DNA of 64,000 nucleotides from Paucilactobacillus wasatchensis (GCF_000876205.1 NZ_AWTT01000001.1:62001-126000); one strand, 5' to 3'. Shown: positions 18,072-26,123, counted from the first letter of the stretch. The notes: a model not told the origin generated them from the sequence alone. Numbers and translations: made by a program.

Positions 18072-18848
18072 TTAAAATAATCCAAATAACTTTTTCTTTT
18101 TCTTCAAAGCAATCGGTCGAATCTGATTTGAAACAACAACTTCCCCATTGATAATTGCTTTCGCATTATCTTCAAAGCGTTGGGCCAAATCGTTCCCGAA
18201 TTCCACTTTTAGCTTATCAAACGCCTCTCGCACTTCGTACTTCCGACCAGGTAAATTGTGGGCGTCGGAGGAAAATACATAACCTTGACCAGTTGCAATC
18301 AACTGATGGCTAAACTTTTCCACTTTTTCTCCAAATGTGCCCACATAACTACTAGCCGTGATTTGCGATAAGCAACCCTTTTTGAGCAATTCTAGCAATA
18401 TTTCAGGGTGCTCCATCACCCTGGTATTGCGCTCCGGGTGAACGATGACTGGAATGATTCCTCGTTGTTGCACTTGGTAAATCATTTCGTTTGTATACGC
18501 AGGCACGTCATCGTCTGGAAATTCTAGCATCAGATATTGATTGCTTTCATCTGCGTATAAAATATCATGTTGGTCAATTGCTTCTAGTAAATCACCATTA
18601 ATGCGCACCTCTTGGCCAGGAAACACTGTTAACTTAATGTCACGTTCTTTCAAGGCCGCTTGAAACTCCTGCGTCCGATCGATGACATCCTGCCGATGAT
18701 TGGTGTACACACCGTTCATATGATGCGGTGTCAACAATGCAAAATCCACGCCATTATCAACGGCCTCCTGTGCCAACTTCAAGGAAATCTCCATATTGGC
18801 AGAGCCGTCATCTAATCCTGGTAATAAGTGACAATGTAGATCAATCAT
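18072..18848 (-). CDS. wzb: PHP-type protein-tyrosine phosphatase (CpsB/Wzb)
   Basis: This manganese-dependent phosphatase of the PHP fold removes phosphate from the tyrosine tail of the BY-kinase. The 258-residue protein opens with DLHCHLLPGLDDGS metal ligands and has LTPHH, PVIVHPERN and FSSDAHN, which supply the other metal-binding residues. It follows the kinase gene by 44 bases in the usual wzz-wzd-wzb order. RBS GAGGGGG precedes the start. Confidence 0.93.
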   Translation of the reverse strand: MIDLHCHLLPGLDDGSANMEISLKLAQEAVDNGVDFALLTPHHMNGVYTNHRQDVIDRTQEFQAALKERDIKLTVFPGQEVRINGDLLEAIDQHDILYADESNQYLMLEFPDDDVPAYTNEMIYQVQQRGIIPVIVHPERNTRVMEHPEILLELLKKGCLSQITASSYVGTFGEKVEKFSHQLIATGQGYVFSSDAHNLPGRKYEVREAFDKLKVEFGNDLAQRFEDNAKAIINGEVVVSNQIRPIALKKKKKLFGLF

Positions 18849-18892
18849 CCGATGTCCCCCTCAATCAGCGTGTTTCAGCAACAAGCCATTAA

Positions 18893-19615
18893 TTACTCAT
18901 ACCCGTAACCATATCCATAGCCGTATCCGTAACCATTCTTAGGTGCAACATCATTCAACACGTAACCTAATAAGTTTGCATGCACCATCTCAAGCAGCTC
19001 TACCGACCGTTTGACGGCTGCCTGTTGCGCGGCACCTTGCCGCACAACCAGGATAACCCCGTCGGCACTTGAAGCTAACACCTGTGTGTCAGTAACAGAC
19101 AACAGCGGTGGTACATCGAGAACCACAAGATCGTATTCCTCTTGCATCTGTGTTACCAACGCCTTCATTCGGTTCGAATTGAGCAACTCAGCCGGATTAG
19201 GCGGTACTGGCCCGCTAGTGATGATCGATAAATTCTCGACACCACTATCATACACATGGTCATGAAAATCCAAATTCTGGGTCAAAATCGTGGATAAACC
19301 TTGTGTATTGTTCAAACCAAACGTCGTATGCAACGTCGGTCGTCGCAAATCCGCATCCACGAACAACACCTTTTTACCTTGTTGCGCCCATGTCACAGCT
19401 GTGTTAGCTGAGATTGTTGACTTTCCTTCACTCACATCAGACGAAGTAAATAAAATTGTTTTTAACTGCCGGTCCACGGAAGAAAAATCTATATTCGTCC
19501 GAATCGTTCGAAACTGTTCTGAAATGACATCTTTTGGTTTCATTGCCGTAATGAGTTTAACGCCGTTAGCGCTGGTATCTGTTGATAATTTTTTGTTTCG
19601 TCGAAACAATCCCAT
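18893..19615 (-). CDS. wzd: tyrosine-protein kinase (CpsD/Wzd)
   Basis: This BY-kinase drives assembly of the polysaccharide machinery together with the modulator encoded just upstream. The 240-residue protein has Walker A SDVSEGKST near 59-67, Walker A' LFVDADLRRP, a VVLDVPPLL Walker B segment, and a C-terminal tyrosine cluster alternating Tyr and Gly (last 12 residues) that is the autophosphorylation site. It starts 10 bases after wzz, with GGAGGG as RBS. Confidence 0.94.
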   Translation of the reverse strand: MGLFRRNKKLSTDTSANGVKLITAMKPKDVISEQFRTIRTNIDFSSVDRQLKTILFTSSDVSEGKSTISANTAVTWAQQGKKVLFVDADLRRPTLHTTFGLNNTQGLSTILTQNLDFHDHVYDSGVENLSIITSGPVPPNPAELLNSNRMKALVTQMQEEYDLVVLDVPPLLSVTDTQVLASSADGVILVVRQGAAQQAAVKRSVELLEMVHANLLGYVLNDVAPKNGYGYGYGYGYGYE

Positions 19616-19624
19616 GATACCCTC

Positions 19625-20482
19625 CTAAACCCGTACGCGACGGTGACTGCCTTCATGATCAGTGGCGCGCTTAGTAGCTAGGTGTGAACCCGCCATCTTA
19701 ATCTGGGCAACTTGACCCAAATTAGTTAGTCCTAACGTCTCAGTTAGGAATTCGTCATCCTTAACCGTTGTATCCGTCAATTCAACTGCAAATGCATAAC
19801 CGGCGCTCAACAACAATCCGATGACCAGACCAACCAACACAATTAGCATCGTCTTTGGCGCCGTCTTGCTGTCATTAGCAACCGCTTTGGACACCACCGT
19901 GACATTGTTCACACTCATAAGGTTCTTAATCTTGTTCTTAAACACCTTGACGACGTTATTCGCAATTGCGGCCGACTTATCAGGATCGTTGCTGACGACA
20001 TTGACTGCAAACACTTGTGAATTTTCTTCGTTGGAAATTGAAATATCTGATTTTAATTCAGCCACCGACACATTATACTTTTCTCCGGTAGACTTAATCA
20101 CTGCGGGCTTAGCGGCACTAACTAATCGCTTCGTACCATCCGCGTTAGTCGTATACTTAGCCTTTTTGGCTGGTGTAACCACCTCAGTTGGATTAGCCAG
20201 ATTACGCTTCACTTGGTTCAAAATCACTTGGTTCGTAATGATATCTTTGTATGTACTAATCATCTGCACATCTGCCTGTTGGTCCTGATATGCAGCCGCC
20301 TGATCGGAAGAATCCTTCTTTTGATTGACCAGCACTTGCGTCGTTGAAGTATACTGGGCGGTCATCGCAAACTCTGCCACACCAAATGCGACAATTGCGA
20401 AACCAACCATGCTTAAAATAATTAATACCCAATGTTTGCGTAAGATCCCAAACATTCGTTGTATATCGAGCGTGCTATCCAT
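19625..20482 (-). CDS. wzz: chain-length determinant / kinase modulator (CpsC/Wzz)
   Basis: This 285-residue membrane protein has a transmembrane helix at about 17-37, an extracellular region of about 165 residues, and a second helix at about 207-229 (MLIVLVGLVIGLLLSAGYAFA), followed by a cytosolic tail. That topology and the LRKHWVLIILSM start are those of Gram-positive Wzz co-polymerases that activate the BY-kinase and set chain length. First gene of the operon, with GGAGGA before the ATG. Confidence 0.9.
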   Translation of the reverse strand: MDSTLDIQRMFGILRKHWVLIILSMVGFAIVAFGVAEFAMTAQYTSTTQVLVNQKKDSSDQAAAYQDQQADVQMISTYKDIITNQVILNQVKRNLANPTEVVTPAKKAKYTTNADGTKRLVSAAKPAVIKSTGEKYNVSVAELKSDISISNEENSQVFAVNVVSNDPDKSAAIANNVVKVFKNKIKNLMSVNNVTVVSKAVANDSKTAPKTMLIVLVGLVIGLLLSAGYAFAVELTDTTVKDDEFLTETLGLTNLGQVAQIKMAGSHLATKRATDHEGSHRRVRV

Positions 20483-20880
20483 TCTAATCCTCCAAAAGTT
20501 AACTGTTATACCGGTTTTTTTGACAACTTTTTAATTATTTAACATAACCTCAATAAAAACAAGTTTAATTTAATCTTTTTAATTAAACTGAAATATTCGA
20601 ACGACTAATAAATTACGAATATTTGGCAAAAACCATGTATCTGTCGTTAAAATTGTCATAAAAAAACAGAGACATTGAAAAGTCGCTGTTCGTTGCGTTC
20701 GTAAATTTAGCATCAAACCAAATATTGCGACGGTTATACGAAAAATAAGAGTTGTCCAAAGTTATTATATCTAAATAAGATGCACGCAATTATTTTAATA
20801 AAGATTATTATAACCGATTTCTCATAATTTGCCTAGGGGTTTTGGGCAAATACTTTGGAAATTGTAAAAATTTGTAATAC
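20483..20880. other. polysaccharide operon upstream region
   Basis: An A/T-rich stretch of about 400 bp with no gene holds the 5' flank of wzz. A possible minus-strand promoter has TATAAT near 20763-20768 with a weak -35. A short hairpin (GAATATT...AATATTC type) near 20597-20626 could act in the leader. Nothing is decisive. Confidence 0.35.
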
Positions 20881-20921
20881 AAAAAGGGATCTCGACTTTA
20901 GAAGGCTGTCGAAATCCCTTT
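20881..20921 (-). terminator. terminator after the LCP gene
   Basis: On the minus strand AAAGGGATTTCGAC pairs with GTCGAGATCCCTTT, followed by TTTG. It lies beyond the hairpin element that follows the LCP stop codon. Confidence 0.75.
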
Positions 20922-20964
20922 GGTTTTGGGGGCTTGGGGGTAGTTTTTGTTTTTATGATTGATT

Positions 20965-21084
20965 GAATGTGCTCCGTAAGGCAGGTTCTTGCGCTTAACC
21001 CAATATGACCAATGATCCCAAGCCCCGGGATCATTGGTCATATTACGTTAATGCTCAGAACCTATTCGCCTTACTGCGCACTCC
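20965..21084 (+). repeat. complete hairpin element overlapping the LCP stop
   Basis: It starts GAATGTGCTCCGTAAGGCAG and ends CTGCGCACTCC. The inner arm AATATGACCAATGATCCC pairs exactly with GGGATCATTGGTCATATT. The outer arms GTAAGGC/GCCTTAC and GGTTCTTG/CAGAACC pair around bulges. The LCP stop codon (21071-21073) lies inside the right arm. Confidence 0.88.
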
Positions 21085-22081
21085 CTATTTTTACTCTCTT
21101 CAATCCCAGATTATCTCTAATCACATTCGAAACTCGCTGGCGTTCTGTCGTTGAAACTACCTCGAACGATTGGCCGCCGATCATTTTGCTGGTTCCTTGC
21201 GCGTGATCTGACTTCACCGTTTTGGCTGCTTTGCGATAATTTAGTGCTAGTTTCGTCATTTGGGACTTCTTCAAATCGGTTTTTGATTGTGTCGAAATTG
21301 ATTTCAAGAATTTTGTATTCAAAACTGTTTTATATGAAATCGACTTACGCAATAACGCTGTGATCACTAACCGTTGGCGTGTTTGGCGGCCGTAGTCACT
21401 CTCCGGATCCTGATGGCGCATCCGTGAGAAGTTGAGTGCCGTTTCGCCATTCATGTGTTCTGCCTTACCTGCAGTAAAGCTCGAGCCACCATATGAGAAC
21501 GTCAGCGGTGAGGTTACCGTGACCCCGCCAACCTGATTGATGGCCTTTTTCAAGCCACCCATATTGACTAAGACGTAATAATCAATTGGCACCTTGATGC
21601 AATTTTGGACAGTGTTAATCGTTTCCTTCACATCACCAAACGCATACGCTGCATTGATTTTGGTTGGTGAATACTGCGGGAAATCAGGTAAATTAACCCG
21701 CATATCACGAGGCAAACTCGTCATCGTGGTCTTTTTGGTCTTCGGATTGATTGTCATTATAATGATCGTATCCGTCCGTCCCTTATCATCACGACCCAAA
21801 TCACCGGTATCAGTTCCTAGTAGTAAAATCGACACTGGCTTTTTATTATTCAAAATACTGTTAGAGTTTCGTTGCTTATCAGCACCCGAAGACTCGTACA
21901 TATCATTGGTCGTTGTGGATAAGTTCTTCCACGCAATTGCAGCGAAAACACCGCCAGCAACTACTAGCAATCCCACAATCACCAAAATCGTATTTCTGAA
22001 CCGATGATGTCCGTGATGATGGTGGTGATGACGATGATGTTCATGGTGCTGGTTTAGTTCTTCACTTTTATCCGTACTCAT
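21071..22081 (-). CDS. LytR-CpsA-Psr family glycopolymer transferase
   Basis: LCP enzymes attach undecaprenyl-linked glycopolymers to peptidoglycan outside the cell. The 336-residue protein has one transmembrane helix (about 31-50) and an LCP domain with LLGTDTG, GRTDTIIIMTINP, SLPRDMRV and SRMRHQDPESDYGRQTRQR. The cytosolic N-terminus is His-rich, about 13 His in residues 11-27, which is unusual. The last codons, GSAQ and the stop, are encoded within the repeat element that follows. It stands directly upstream of the polysaccharide operon and probably anchors its product. Confidence 0.9.
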   Translation of the reverse strand: MSTDKSEELNQHHEHHRHHHHHHGHHRFRNTILVIVGLLVVAGGVFAAIAWKNLSTTTNDMYESSGADKQRNSNSILNNKKPVSILLLGTDTGDLGRDDKGRTDTIIIMTINPKTKKTTMTSLPRDMRVNLPDFPQYSPTKINAAYAFGDVKETINTVQNCIKVPIDYYVLVNMGGLKKAINQVGGVTVTSPLTFSYGGSSFTAGKAEHMNGETALNFSRMRHQDPESDYGRQTRQRLVITALLRKSISYKTVLNTKFLKSISTQSKTDLKKSQMTKLALNYRKAAKTVKSDHAQGTSKMIGGQSFEVVSTTERQRVSNVIRDNLGLKRVKIGSAQ

Positions 22082-22239
22082 TAATTCTTGCTCCTTCGTG
22101 GCAGCAGAATTTTGCTACCATCCCCAATTTGAATTTACAGGTATTATCATTCCATTTTATGGGGCGGGCGTCAAGTACGCTTTTTGCTATATTGTTAAAA
22201 CTTATTTATTGTGCGGGACGTCCTCTTTTTTTATTGCCG
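22082..22239 (-). promoter_or_regulatory. LCP gene upstream region with a possible promoter
   Basis: On the minus strand TTGACG is followed at 17 bases by AATGAT, overlapping TGATAATA, about 60-90 bases before the LCP start. No ORF here is convincing. Confidence 0.4.
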
Positions 22240-22607
22240 AAACGTGTTCGCGTCCGCAGAAGCTTCCGTATAACGATAAATTGAGCAGTACGGTTTTTTA
22301 CCACCCGCCTTTTTTATTGTCGAAACGTGTTCGCGTCCGCAGAAGCTTCCGTATAACAACAAATTGAGCAGTACGGTTCTTTACCACCCGCTTCTTTTAT
22401 TGTCGAAACGTGTTCGCGTCCGCAGAAGCTTCCGTATAACAACAAATTGAGCAGTACGGTTTTTTACCACCCGCTTCTTTTTATTGCCGAAACGTGTTCG
22501 CGTCCGCAGAAGCTTCCGTATAACAATAAATTGAGCAGTACGGTTCTTAACCGTACTGCTCAATTTATCGTTATACTCCAGCTTCTATGCGCGGTCGCTC
22601 ACACTCT
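22240..22607 (+). repeat. 83-bp tandem array ending in a complete hairpin element
   Basis: AAACGTG occurs at 22240, 22323, 22406 and 22490. Three truncated units have the arm AGCTTCCGTATAAC and AATTGAGCAGTACGG, then a CCACCCGC linker. The fourth is complete: AATAAATTGAGCAGTACGG pairs with CCGTACTGCTCAATTTAT, and GTTCGCG...CGCTCACACTCT closes it. The glutamate-cysteine ligase stop codon (22599-22601) is inside the right end. Confidence 0.87.
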
Positions 22608-23819
22608 GTTTAATCCAAATTTCAATAGCGACTTTCCCTCAATCAGCTGCACTAATTTGCCTGCCAATGTTTGTTCTGGGTTGGTCATTTGGTTTAAGTA
22701 ATCTTGCACCAAAGTCTGATATTTTTGCCCCAATTGATGCGTTGTAACAAACTGCGATACGCCCTGGAATAACTTAATACCGTCATGATAATACTGTGTC
22801 AGCGCCAGCGGATGCTCTAATGCCACCTGGCGGTTCATTTTCCTGGCCTGCTTAGTCAACCATGGCAACTTCCATGTTGGCAATGGTGGCTGCTCGAGAA
22901 AATAAAGTGCCAATAATTGCACCAATCGCAACTGTTCTTCTGACACGCCACTAACTGTAAATGGATTAGTGTCAAACGTGCGCAACTCAATATGCGTTAC
23001 GCCATTAGCCAGCAGATCTGCTGGTATCTTGCTGGCGCCACTTTTTAACCGCACTGAATCATAAAATTCCCGCGGCGCGATTAGCTTCCCCTGGGCTACC
23101 GCGTTATCAATGGTTTGCGCATAGGCTTTGACTGACGCGTAGTCGCCCATTACGTCATTGCCAAAGCCAAAGCGACTGCTGCGCAAGCTACGGATTGGGC
23201 GCACCATTTCCCGCTCGTCCGTGAAGTAATTTTCTTCCACCACCGGACTTGCGCCGAACAAGTACGTCAGCAACCAACGATTCAACACAAAATGCTGCGC
23301 TAGCTTTACGTAAATGTCATCCTCAGACCGCAAATCGGGCTGTTGCTGGATCATTTTGTCCATTGCCGGCTGCGTCAAACTTAAATTAACGTGGACACCC
23401 GTATTCATCGATTTCCCGATTTCATGGAGGGCACGACTTTCCAGTCTGTATTCGTAGCTTTCAGCTGGCTCCAATGACAACGGAATCCGTTCGCGGTCCT
23501 GTGGCAGATTTGGCGGCATACTAAATGGCCATAATATTTCATTAGCAGACATGGTTTGCTTAAATTCTTCGATTGTTTTCGTCATAAACTTACATAAATC
23601 ACTGGGATTATTCATTTTAGGTGAAACAAACTCGGTCTGCGACACTACAAATTCCCGCTTAATGCTGGCTGCACCGTTGCATTGGTCTAAATTAGGAAAC
23701 GGAGTCGCACAAATCGTGCCCTGCTCATCGACTCGGTGTTTTTCCACCTCGACGCCAAGCTGGACGTGTTGTTTTAGAATCTGCTCACTGGTTAGTTGCG
23801 CTACTAAGTCACGAATCAT
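22599..23819 (-). CDS. gshA: glutamate-cysteine ligase (gamma-glutamylcysteine synthetase)
   Basis: This enzyme joins glutamate and cysteine, the first step of glutathione synthesis. The 406-residue protein has the ligase-family segments LGVEVEKHRVDEQG, EFVVSQTEFVSP, WPFSMPPNLP and TGVHVNLSLTQP, with HIELRTFDTNPF in the second half. It is shorter than the E. coli enzyme (about 520) and has no ATP-grasp GshF extension. The start is ATG at 23819 behind GAGGTG; an upstream GTG overlaps the RBS. The last two codons and stop come from the repeat element. No gshB is seen nearby. Confidence 0.82.
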   Translation of the reverse strand: MIRDLVAQLTSEQILKQHVQLGVEVEKHRVDEQGTICATPFPNLDQCNGAASIKREFVVSQTEFVSPKMNNPSDLCKFMTKTIEEFKQTMSANEILWPFSMPPNLPQDRERIPLSLEPAESYEYRLESRALHEIGKSMNTGVHVNLSLTQPAMDKMIQQQPDLRSEDDIYVKLAQHFVLNRWLLTYLFGASPVVEENYFTDEREMVRPIRSLRSSRFGFGNDVMGDYASVKAYAQTIDNAVAQGKLIAPREFYDSVRLKSGASKIPADLLANGVTHIELRTFDTNPFTVSGVSEEQLRLVQLLALYFLEQPPLPTWKLPWLTKQARKMNRQVALEHPLALTQYYHDGIKLFQGVSQFVTTHQLGQKYQTLVQDYLNQMTNPEQTLAGKLVQLIEGKSLLKFGLNRV

Positions 23820-23987
23820 CGCGTACACCTCACTTTAAATTCTAGCTACCTCATATTTTCAGTATAAACAATAATTAATGTATTATTCAAAAAATAAGAA
23901 TTTTGAGTGTTTTGGTTTACTTCGGTAGCGCTTTCTTGTTATGGTGAAAATAGGCACTAACCAGATCACGACGAGAGGAGTTTTCTA

Positions 23988-24515
23988 ATGACAACGAAAC
24001 AAATTGCCGTTTTAGTCACTAACGGGGTTGAAGATATCGAATTAACCTCACCGCGACAGGCGTTGGTCGATGCGGGCTACGAACCAATTTTAATTGGTAC
24101 ACAAGCTGGTGAATTAATTTACGGAAAAAAAGGCACGACATTTAAATTAGACCGCGGGATTGACGACACCCGGCCATCTGAATATCAGGCTTTATTTATT
24201 CCCGGTGGTTATTCGCCCGACCATCTACGCGCTGATTCACGGTTTGTTGACTTTACCAGTACTTTTTTTGATAAACAAAAACCAGTATTTGCCATTTGTC
24301 ACGGCCCCCAATTATTCATCACTGGCGGCCTAGCACATGGTAAGACGATGACCGCCTATAAAACGGTGCAACCCGACTTGCAGTACGCCGGAGCCGAAGT
24401 TAAGGATCAGGCTGTAGTCGATGATGGTCCGCTGATTACGAGTCGCAATCCGGATGACTTGCCCGCATTTAATGCCGCAATTGTGGGGTATTTGCAGGTT
24501 GTACCGGTGGTGTGA
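23988..24515 (+). CDS. DJ-1/PfpI family protein
   Basis: This 175-residue cytosolic protein has the class I amidotransferase-like fold of the PfpI/YhbO group: VLVTNGVEDIELTSPRQAL at the start and the nucleophile elbow AICHGPQ (Cys near 105). Family members act as deglycases, chaperones or stress proteins; the exact activity is disputed and not resolved here. GAGGAG lies before the ATG. It is monocistronic and divergent from gshA. Confidence 0.88.
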   Translation: MTTKQIAVLVTNGVEDIELTSPRQALVDAGYEPILIGTQAGELIYGKKGTTFKLDRGIDDTRPSEYQALFIPGGYSPDHLRADSRFVDFTSTFFDKQKPVFAICHGPQLFITGGLAHGKTMTAYKTVQPDLQYAGAEVKDQAVVDDGPLITSRNPDDLPAFNAAIVGYLQVVPVV

Positions 24516-24599
24516 TTATGCGCTGAAAATTGGTACGTGTATATGAAAATGGCTTGGGAGGATTGGGTTTGGTTTGGTGTTTTGGTATTTGGATTGCTG

Positions 24600-25097
24600 A
24601 AACGTGTAAATTAAACCAGGCCTCTAGGACTAAGCCAGTTCAACCTCATCCGCTTTAAGCCGCGCATAATGTTGAACTATCTTAGTCTACGATGCCTAAC
24701 CGGTTTTATTTACACTCTGATTTTTGAAACGTGCAAATCAAACCAGACTTCTAGGACTAAACTCACTTCACTATGACCGCTGAGACCGCGCTCACAGTGA
24801 AGCGAGCTTAGTCTACGAAGTCTAACCGGTTTTATTTACACTCTGATTTTGAAACGTGCAAATTGAGTCAAGTCTCTAGTGCTAAGTGCTCTTCACCATG
24901 ACCGCTAAGACCGCGCTCACGGTGAAGAACCCTTAGCATACGAGACTTAACCGACTCAATTTACACTCTGATTGCTGAAACGTGCAAATTGAGTCAAGCT
25001 TCTAGGGATAAATGTGACGGCACCATGACCGCCGAGACCGCGCTCACAGTGTCGTCGCACTTATCCTACGAAGCTTACCCGACTCAATTTACACTCT
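24600..25097 (+). repeat. four complete, mutually diverged hairpin elements in tandem
   Basis: Copies span 24600-24718, 24727-24844, 24852-24969 and 24978-25097, each from AAACGTG to CACTCT, joined by a GATTTT/GATTGCT-type spacer. Outer stems differ by compensatory change: AAACCAG with CCGGTTTT in copies 1-2, GAGTCAAG with CCGACTC in copies 3-4. Copies 2-4 share a loop GACCGCTGAGACCGCGCTC with minor changes, while the arms that close it differ and still pair. No truncated units are present. Confidence 0.9.
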
Positions 25098-25117
25098 GAT
25101 TTTGGAAGGAGAACTCC

Positions 25118-25264
25118 ATGAAACTTAAACAAATTATTCAAATCGGCTTTAGTATTGCCGGCATTATTGGTTCACTATTTTTACTCAAAAAACGCTTCGC
25201 TAGTTTGAAAGAACAGATGATTACCATTAAAGACAAGCATGAATTAAAGAAAGAAAACGGCTAG
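25118..25264 (+). CDS. 48-residue single-helix membrane peptide
   Basis: ATG at 25118 follows a strong AAGGAGAA. The peptide has one hydrophobic helix (IIQIGFSIAGIIGSLFLL, about 6-23) and a basic, acidic-mixed tail (KKRFASLKEQ ... KKENG). It has its own terminator. It is too short for homology by eye. It resembles small membrane proteins of unknown role and follows directly on the four-element array. Confidence 0.65.
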   Translation: MKLKQIIQIGFSIAGIIGSLFLLKKRFASLKEQMITIKDKHELKKENG

Positions 25265-25290
25265 CACACTCGGTTTGCTTTAATATAACT

Positions 25291-25335
25291 GCCCTCACTA
25301 ATTGGATTTAAACCTAATTTGTCAGGGCTTTTTTG
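25291..25335 (+). terminator. terminator after the 48-residue peptide
   Basis: GCCCTCACTAATTGG...CCTAATTTGTCAGGGC forms a stem with one internal mismatch, then TTTTTTG. Confidence 0.8.
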
Positions 25336-25373
25336 TTACATAGAAATAACGGTTTATTGCGTACCTAGTTAGC

Positions 25374-25440
25374 AGGACAGTAAATATCTTCGGAACGGTC
25401 GTGAAACTACTGAAAATTGAGCCTGTCCAGGAGGTGGTAC
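25374..25440 (+). promoter_or_regulatory. toxin mRNA 5' stem, copy 1
   Basis: GGACAG at about 25375 pairs with CTGTCC at about 25425, just before the leader RBS AGGAGGTGG. The same pairing is kept in copy 2 although the sequence between has diverged, which supports a functional 5' leader structure that could limit translation of the toxin mRNA. Confidence 0.55.
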
Positions 25441-25442
25441 TA

Positions 25443-25490
25443 TTGAACAGTCATTGTTCACCCCACATTAAGTATTGGGAGGTGAATTAA
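25443..25490 (+). CDS. leader ORF coupled to the toxin, copy 1
   Basis: TTG-initiated 15-codon ORF behind AGGAGGTGG. Its stop TAA is immediately followed by the toxin TTG, and the toxin RBS GGAGGTGA lies inside its last codons. This is the layout of translational coupling, as known for mok-hok. The coding sequence contains a small hairpin TGAACA/TGTTCA. It is conserved without change in copy 2. Confidence 0.55.
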   Translation: MNSHCSPHIKYWEVN

Positions 25491-25589
25491 TTGAGCTTGC
25501 TTCAATTTTTAATTCAGCTACTGCTCGGCTGCTTGATCGCGACCTTCAGCGCTGTTTTAGATTGGTTTAACCACCGCAACAGACATTAA
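25491..25589 (+). CDS. Fst/Ldr-like type I toxin peptide
   Basis: This 32-residue hydrophobic peptide (SLLQFLIQLLLGCLIATFS, then AVLDWFNHRNRH) has the Fst-family shape: a single helix with a central Gly, then a W and a charged tail. It starts TTG at five bases from GGAGGTGA. Family members insert in the membrane and are toxic when over-expressed. Flanking features (direct repeat, hairpin terminator, convergent antisense promoter) are those of par of pAD1. The role, maintenance or otherwise, is inferred. Confidence 0.8.
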   Translation: MSLLQFLIQLLLGCLIATFSAVLDWFNHRNRH

Positions 25590-25645
25590 TAAATGTTTGC
25601 TGTATTCGTTAGCCTCACCCGCTAAATTTCAATAATGGTTATTTA

Positions 25646-25705
25646 CCGAAAAAACACCCAGACTCTCACAAAGTCTGGGTGTTGGTGAATATTGAGCTTA
25701 CTTCA
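25646..25705 (-). ncRNA. antisense antitoxin RNA, copy 1 (RNA II-like)
   Basis: Predicted RNA of about 60 nt. It begins about seven bases past a -10 at 25712-25717, copies GGTGAATATTGAGCTTACTTC (25684-25704; compare the toxin start region 25481-25505), and ends at the hairpin at 25653-25683 with an A-tract that gives its U run. It is therefore complementary to the toxin RBS/start through the dispersed direct repeat and to the 3' hairpin, as RNA II of par is. Confidence 0.75.
25653..25683. terminator. shared terminator of toxin mRNA and antisense RNA, copy 1
   Basis: AACACCCAGACT pairs perfectly with AGTCTGGGTGTT around an eight-base loop. The T-tract needed for termination is clear on the minus strand (AAAAAA at the left on the plus strand) and weak on the plus strand. 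Confidence 0.8.
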
Positions 25706-25711
25706 CCATTA

Positions 25712-25740
25712 ATTATGAAATAAACCTACATAAAAGTCAA
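25712..25740 (-). promoter_or_regulatory. antisense RNA promoter, copy 1
   Basis: On the minus strand TTGACT, 17 bases, CATAAT. It points into the toxin cassette. Confidence 0.75.
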
Positions 25741-25814
25741 CCAGTTTCCCGCTTGCTGATATAGAATAAAATATCGCAATTCACCAAGGAAAAACAATGG
25801 ATTAAAACATACTT

Positions 25815-26123
25815 AGTCAGTAGGACAGTAGAAAAATTTGAAAGGGTGGTGAAATTGCTACAATCCGATTCTGTCCAGGAGGTGGTACCATTGAACAGTC
25901 ATTGTTCACCCCACATTAAGTATTGGGAGGTGAATTAATTGAGCTTGCTTCAATTTTTAATTCAGCTACTGCTCGGCTGCAGCCTTTAGTACTGTTCTAG
26001 ATTGGCTTATACATCGCAACAGACATTAATAATGTTTGCTGTATTAGTTAGCCTCACCCGCTAAATTTCAATAATGGTTATTTACCGAAAAAAACACCCA
26101 GACTTAAACGGAGTCTGGGTGTT
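25815..26123 (+). pseudogene. second toxin cassette with truncated toxin
   Basis: This is a diverged duplicate of the first cassette. Leader ORF 25891-25938 and toxin start TTG 25939-25941 are identical. After LLLGC eight bases are missing relative to copy 1, so the frame ends at a TAG (25987-25989) after 16 residues, losing the helix end and the charged tail. The downstream old frame (LDWLIHRNRH-like) is still readable. The 5' stem, terminator hairpin (26093-26123), direct repeat and antisense promoter are intact. Confidence 0.75.

Noticed and set aside
22098-22701. ORFs of 60-89 codons across the 83-bp array
   Set aside because: Translated repeats (same peptide in successive units) without RBS or protein-like composition.
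23923-23936. cre site before the DJ-1/PfpI gene (CGGTAGCGCTTTCT)
   Set aside because: About four mismatches to the consensus; too weak to list.
24600-25097. Integron attC array
   Set aside because: The constant-end, variable-arm hairpins look similar in plan, but attC core motifs, gene cassettes and an integrase are absent.
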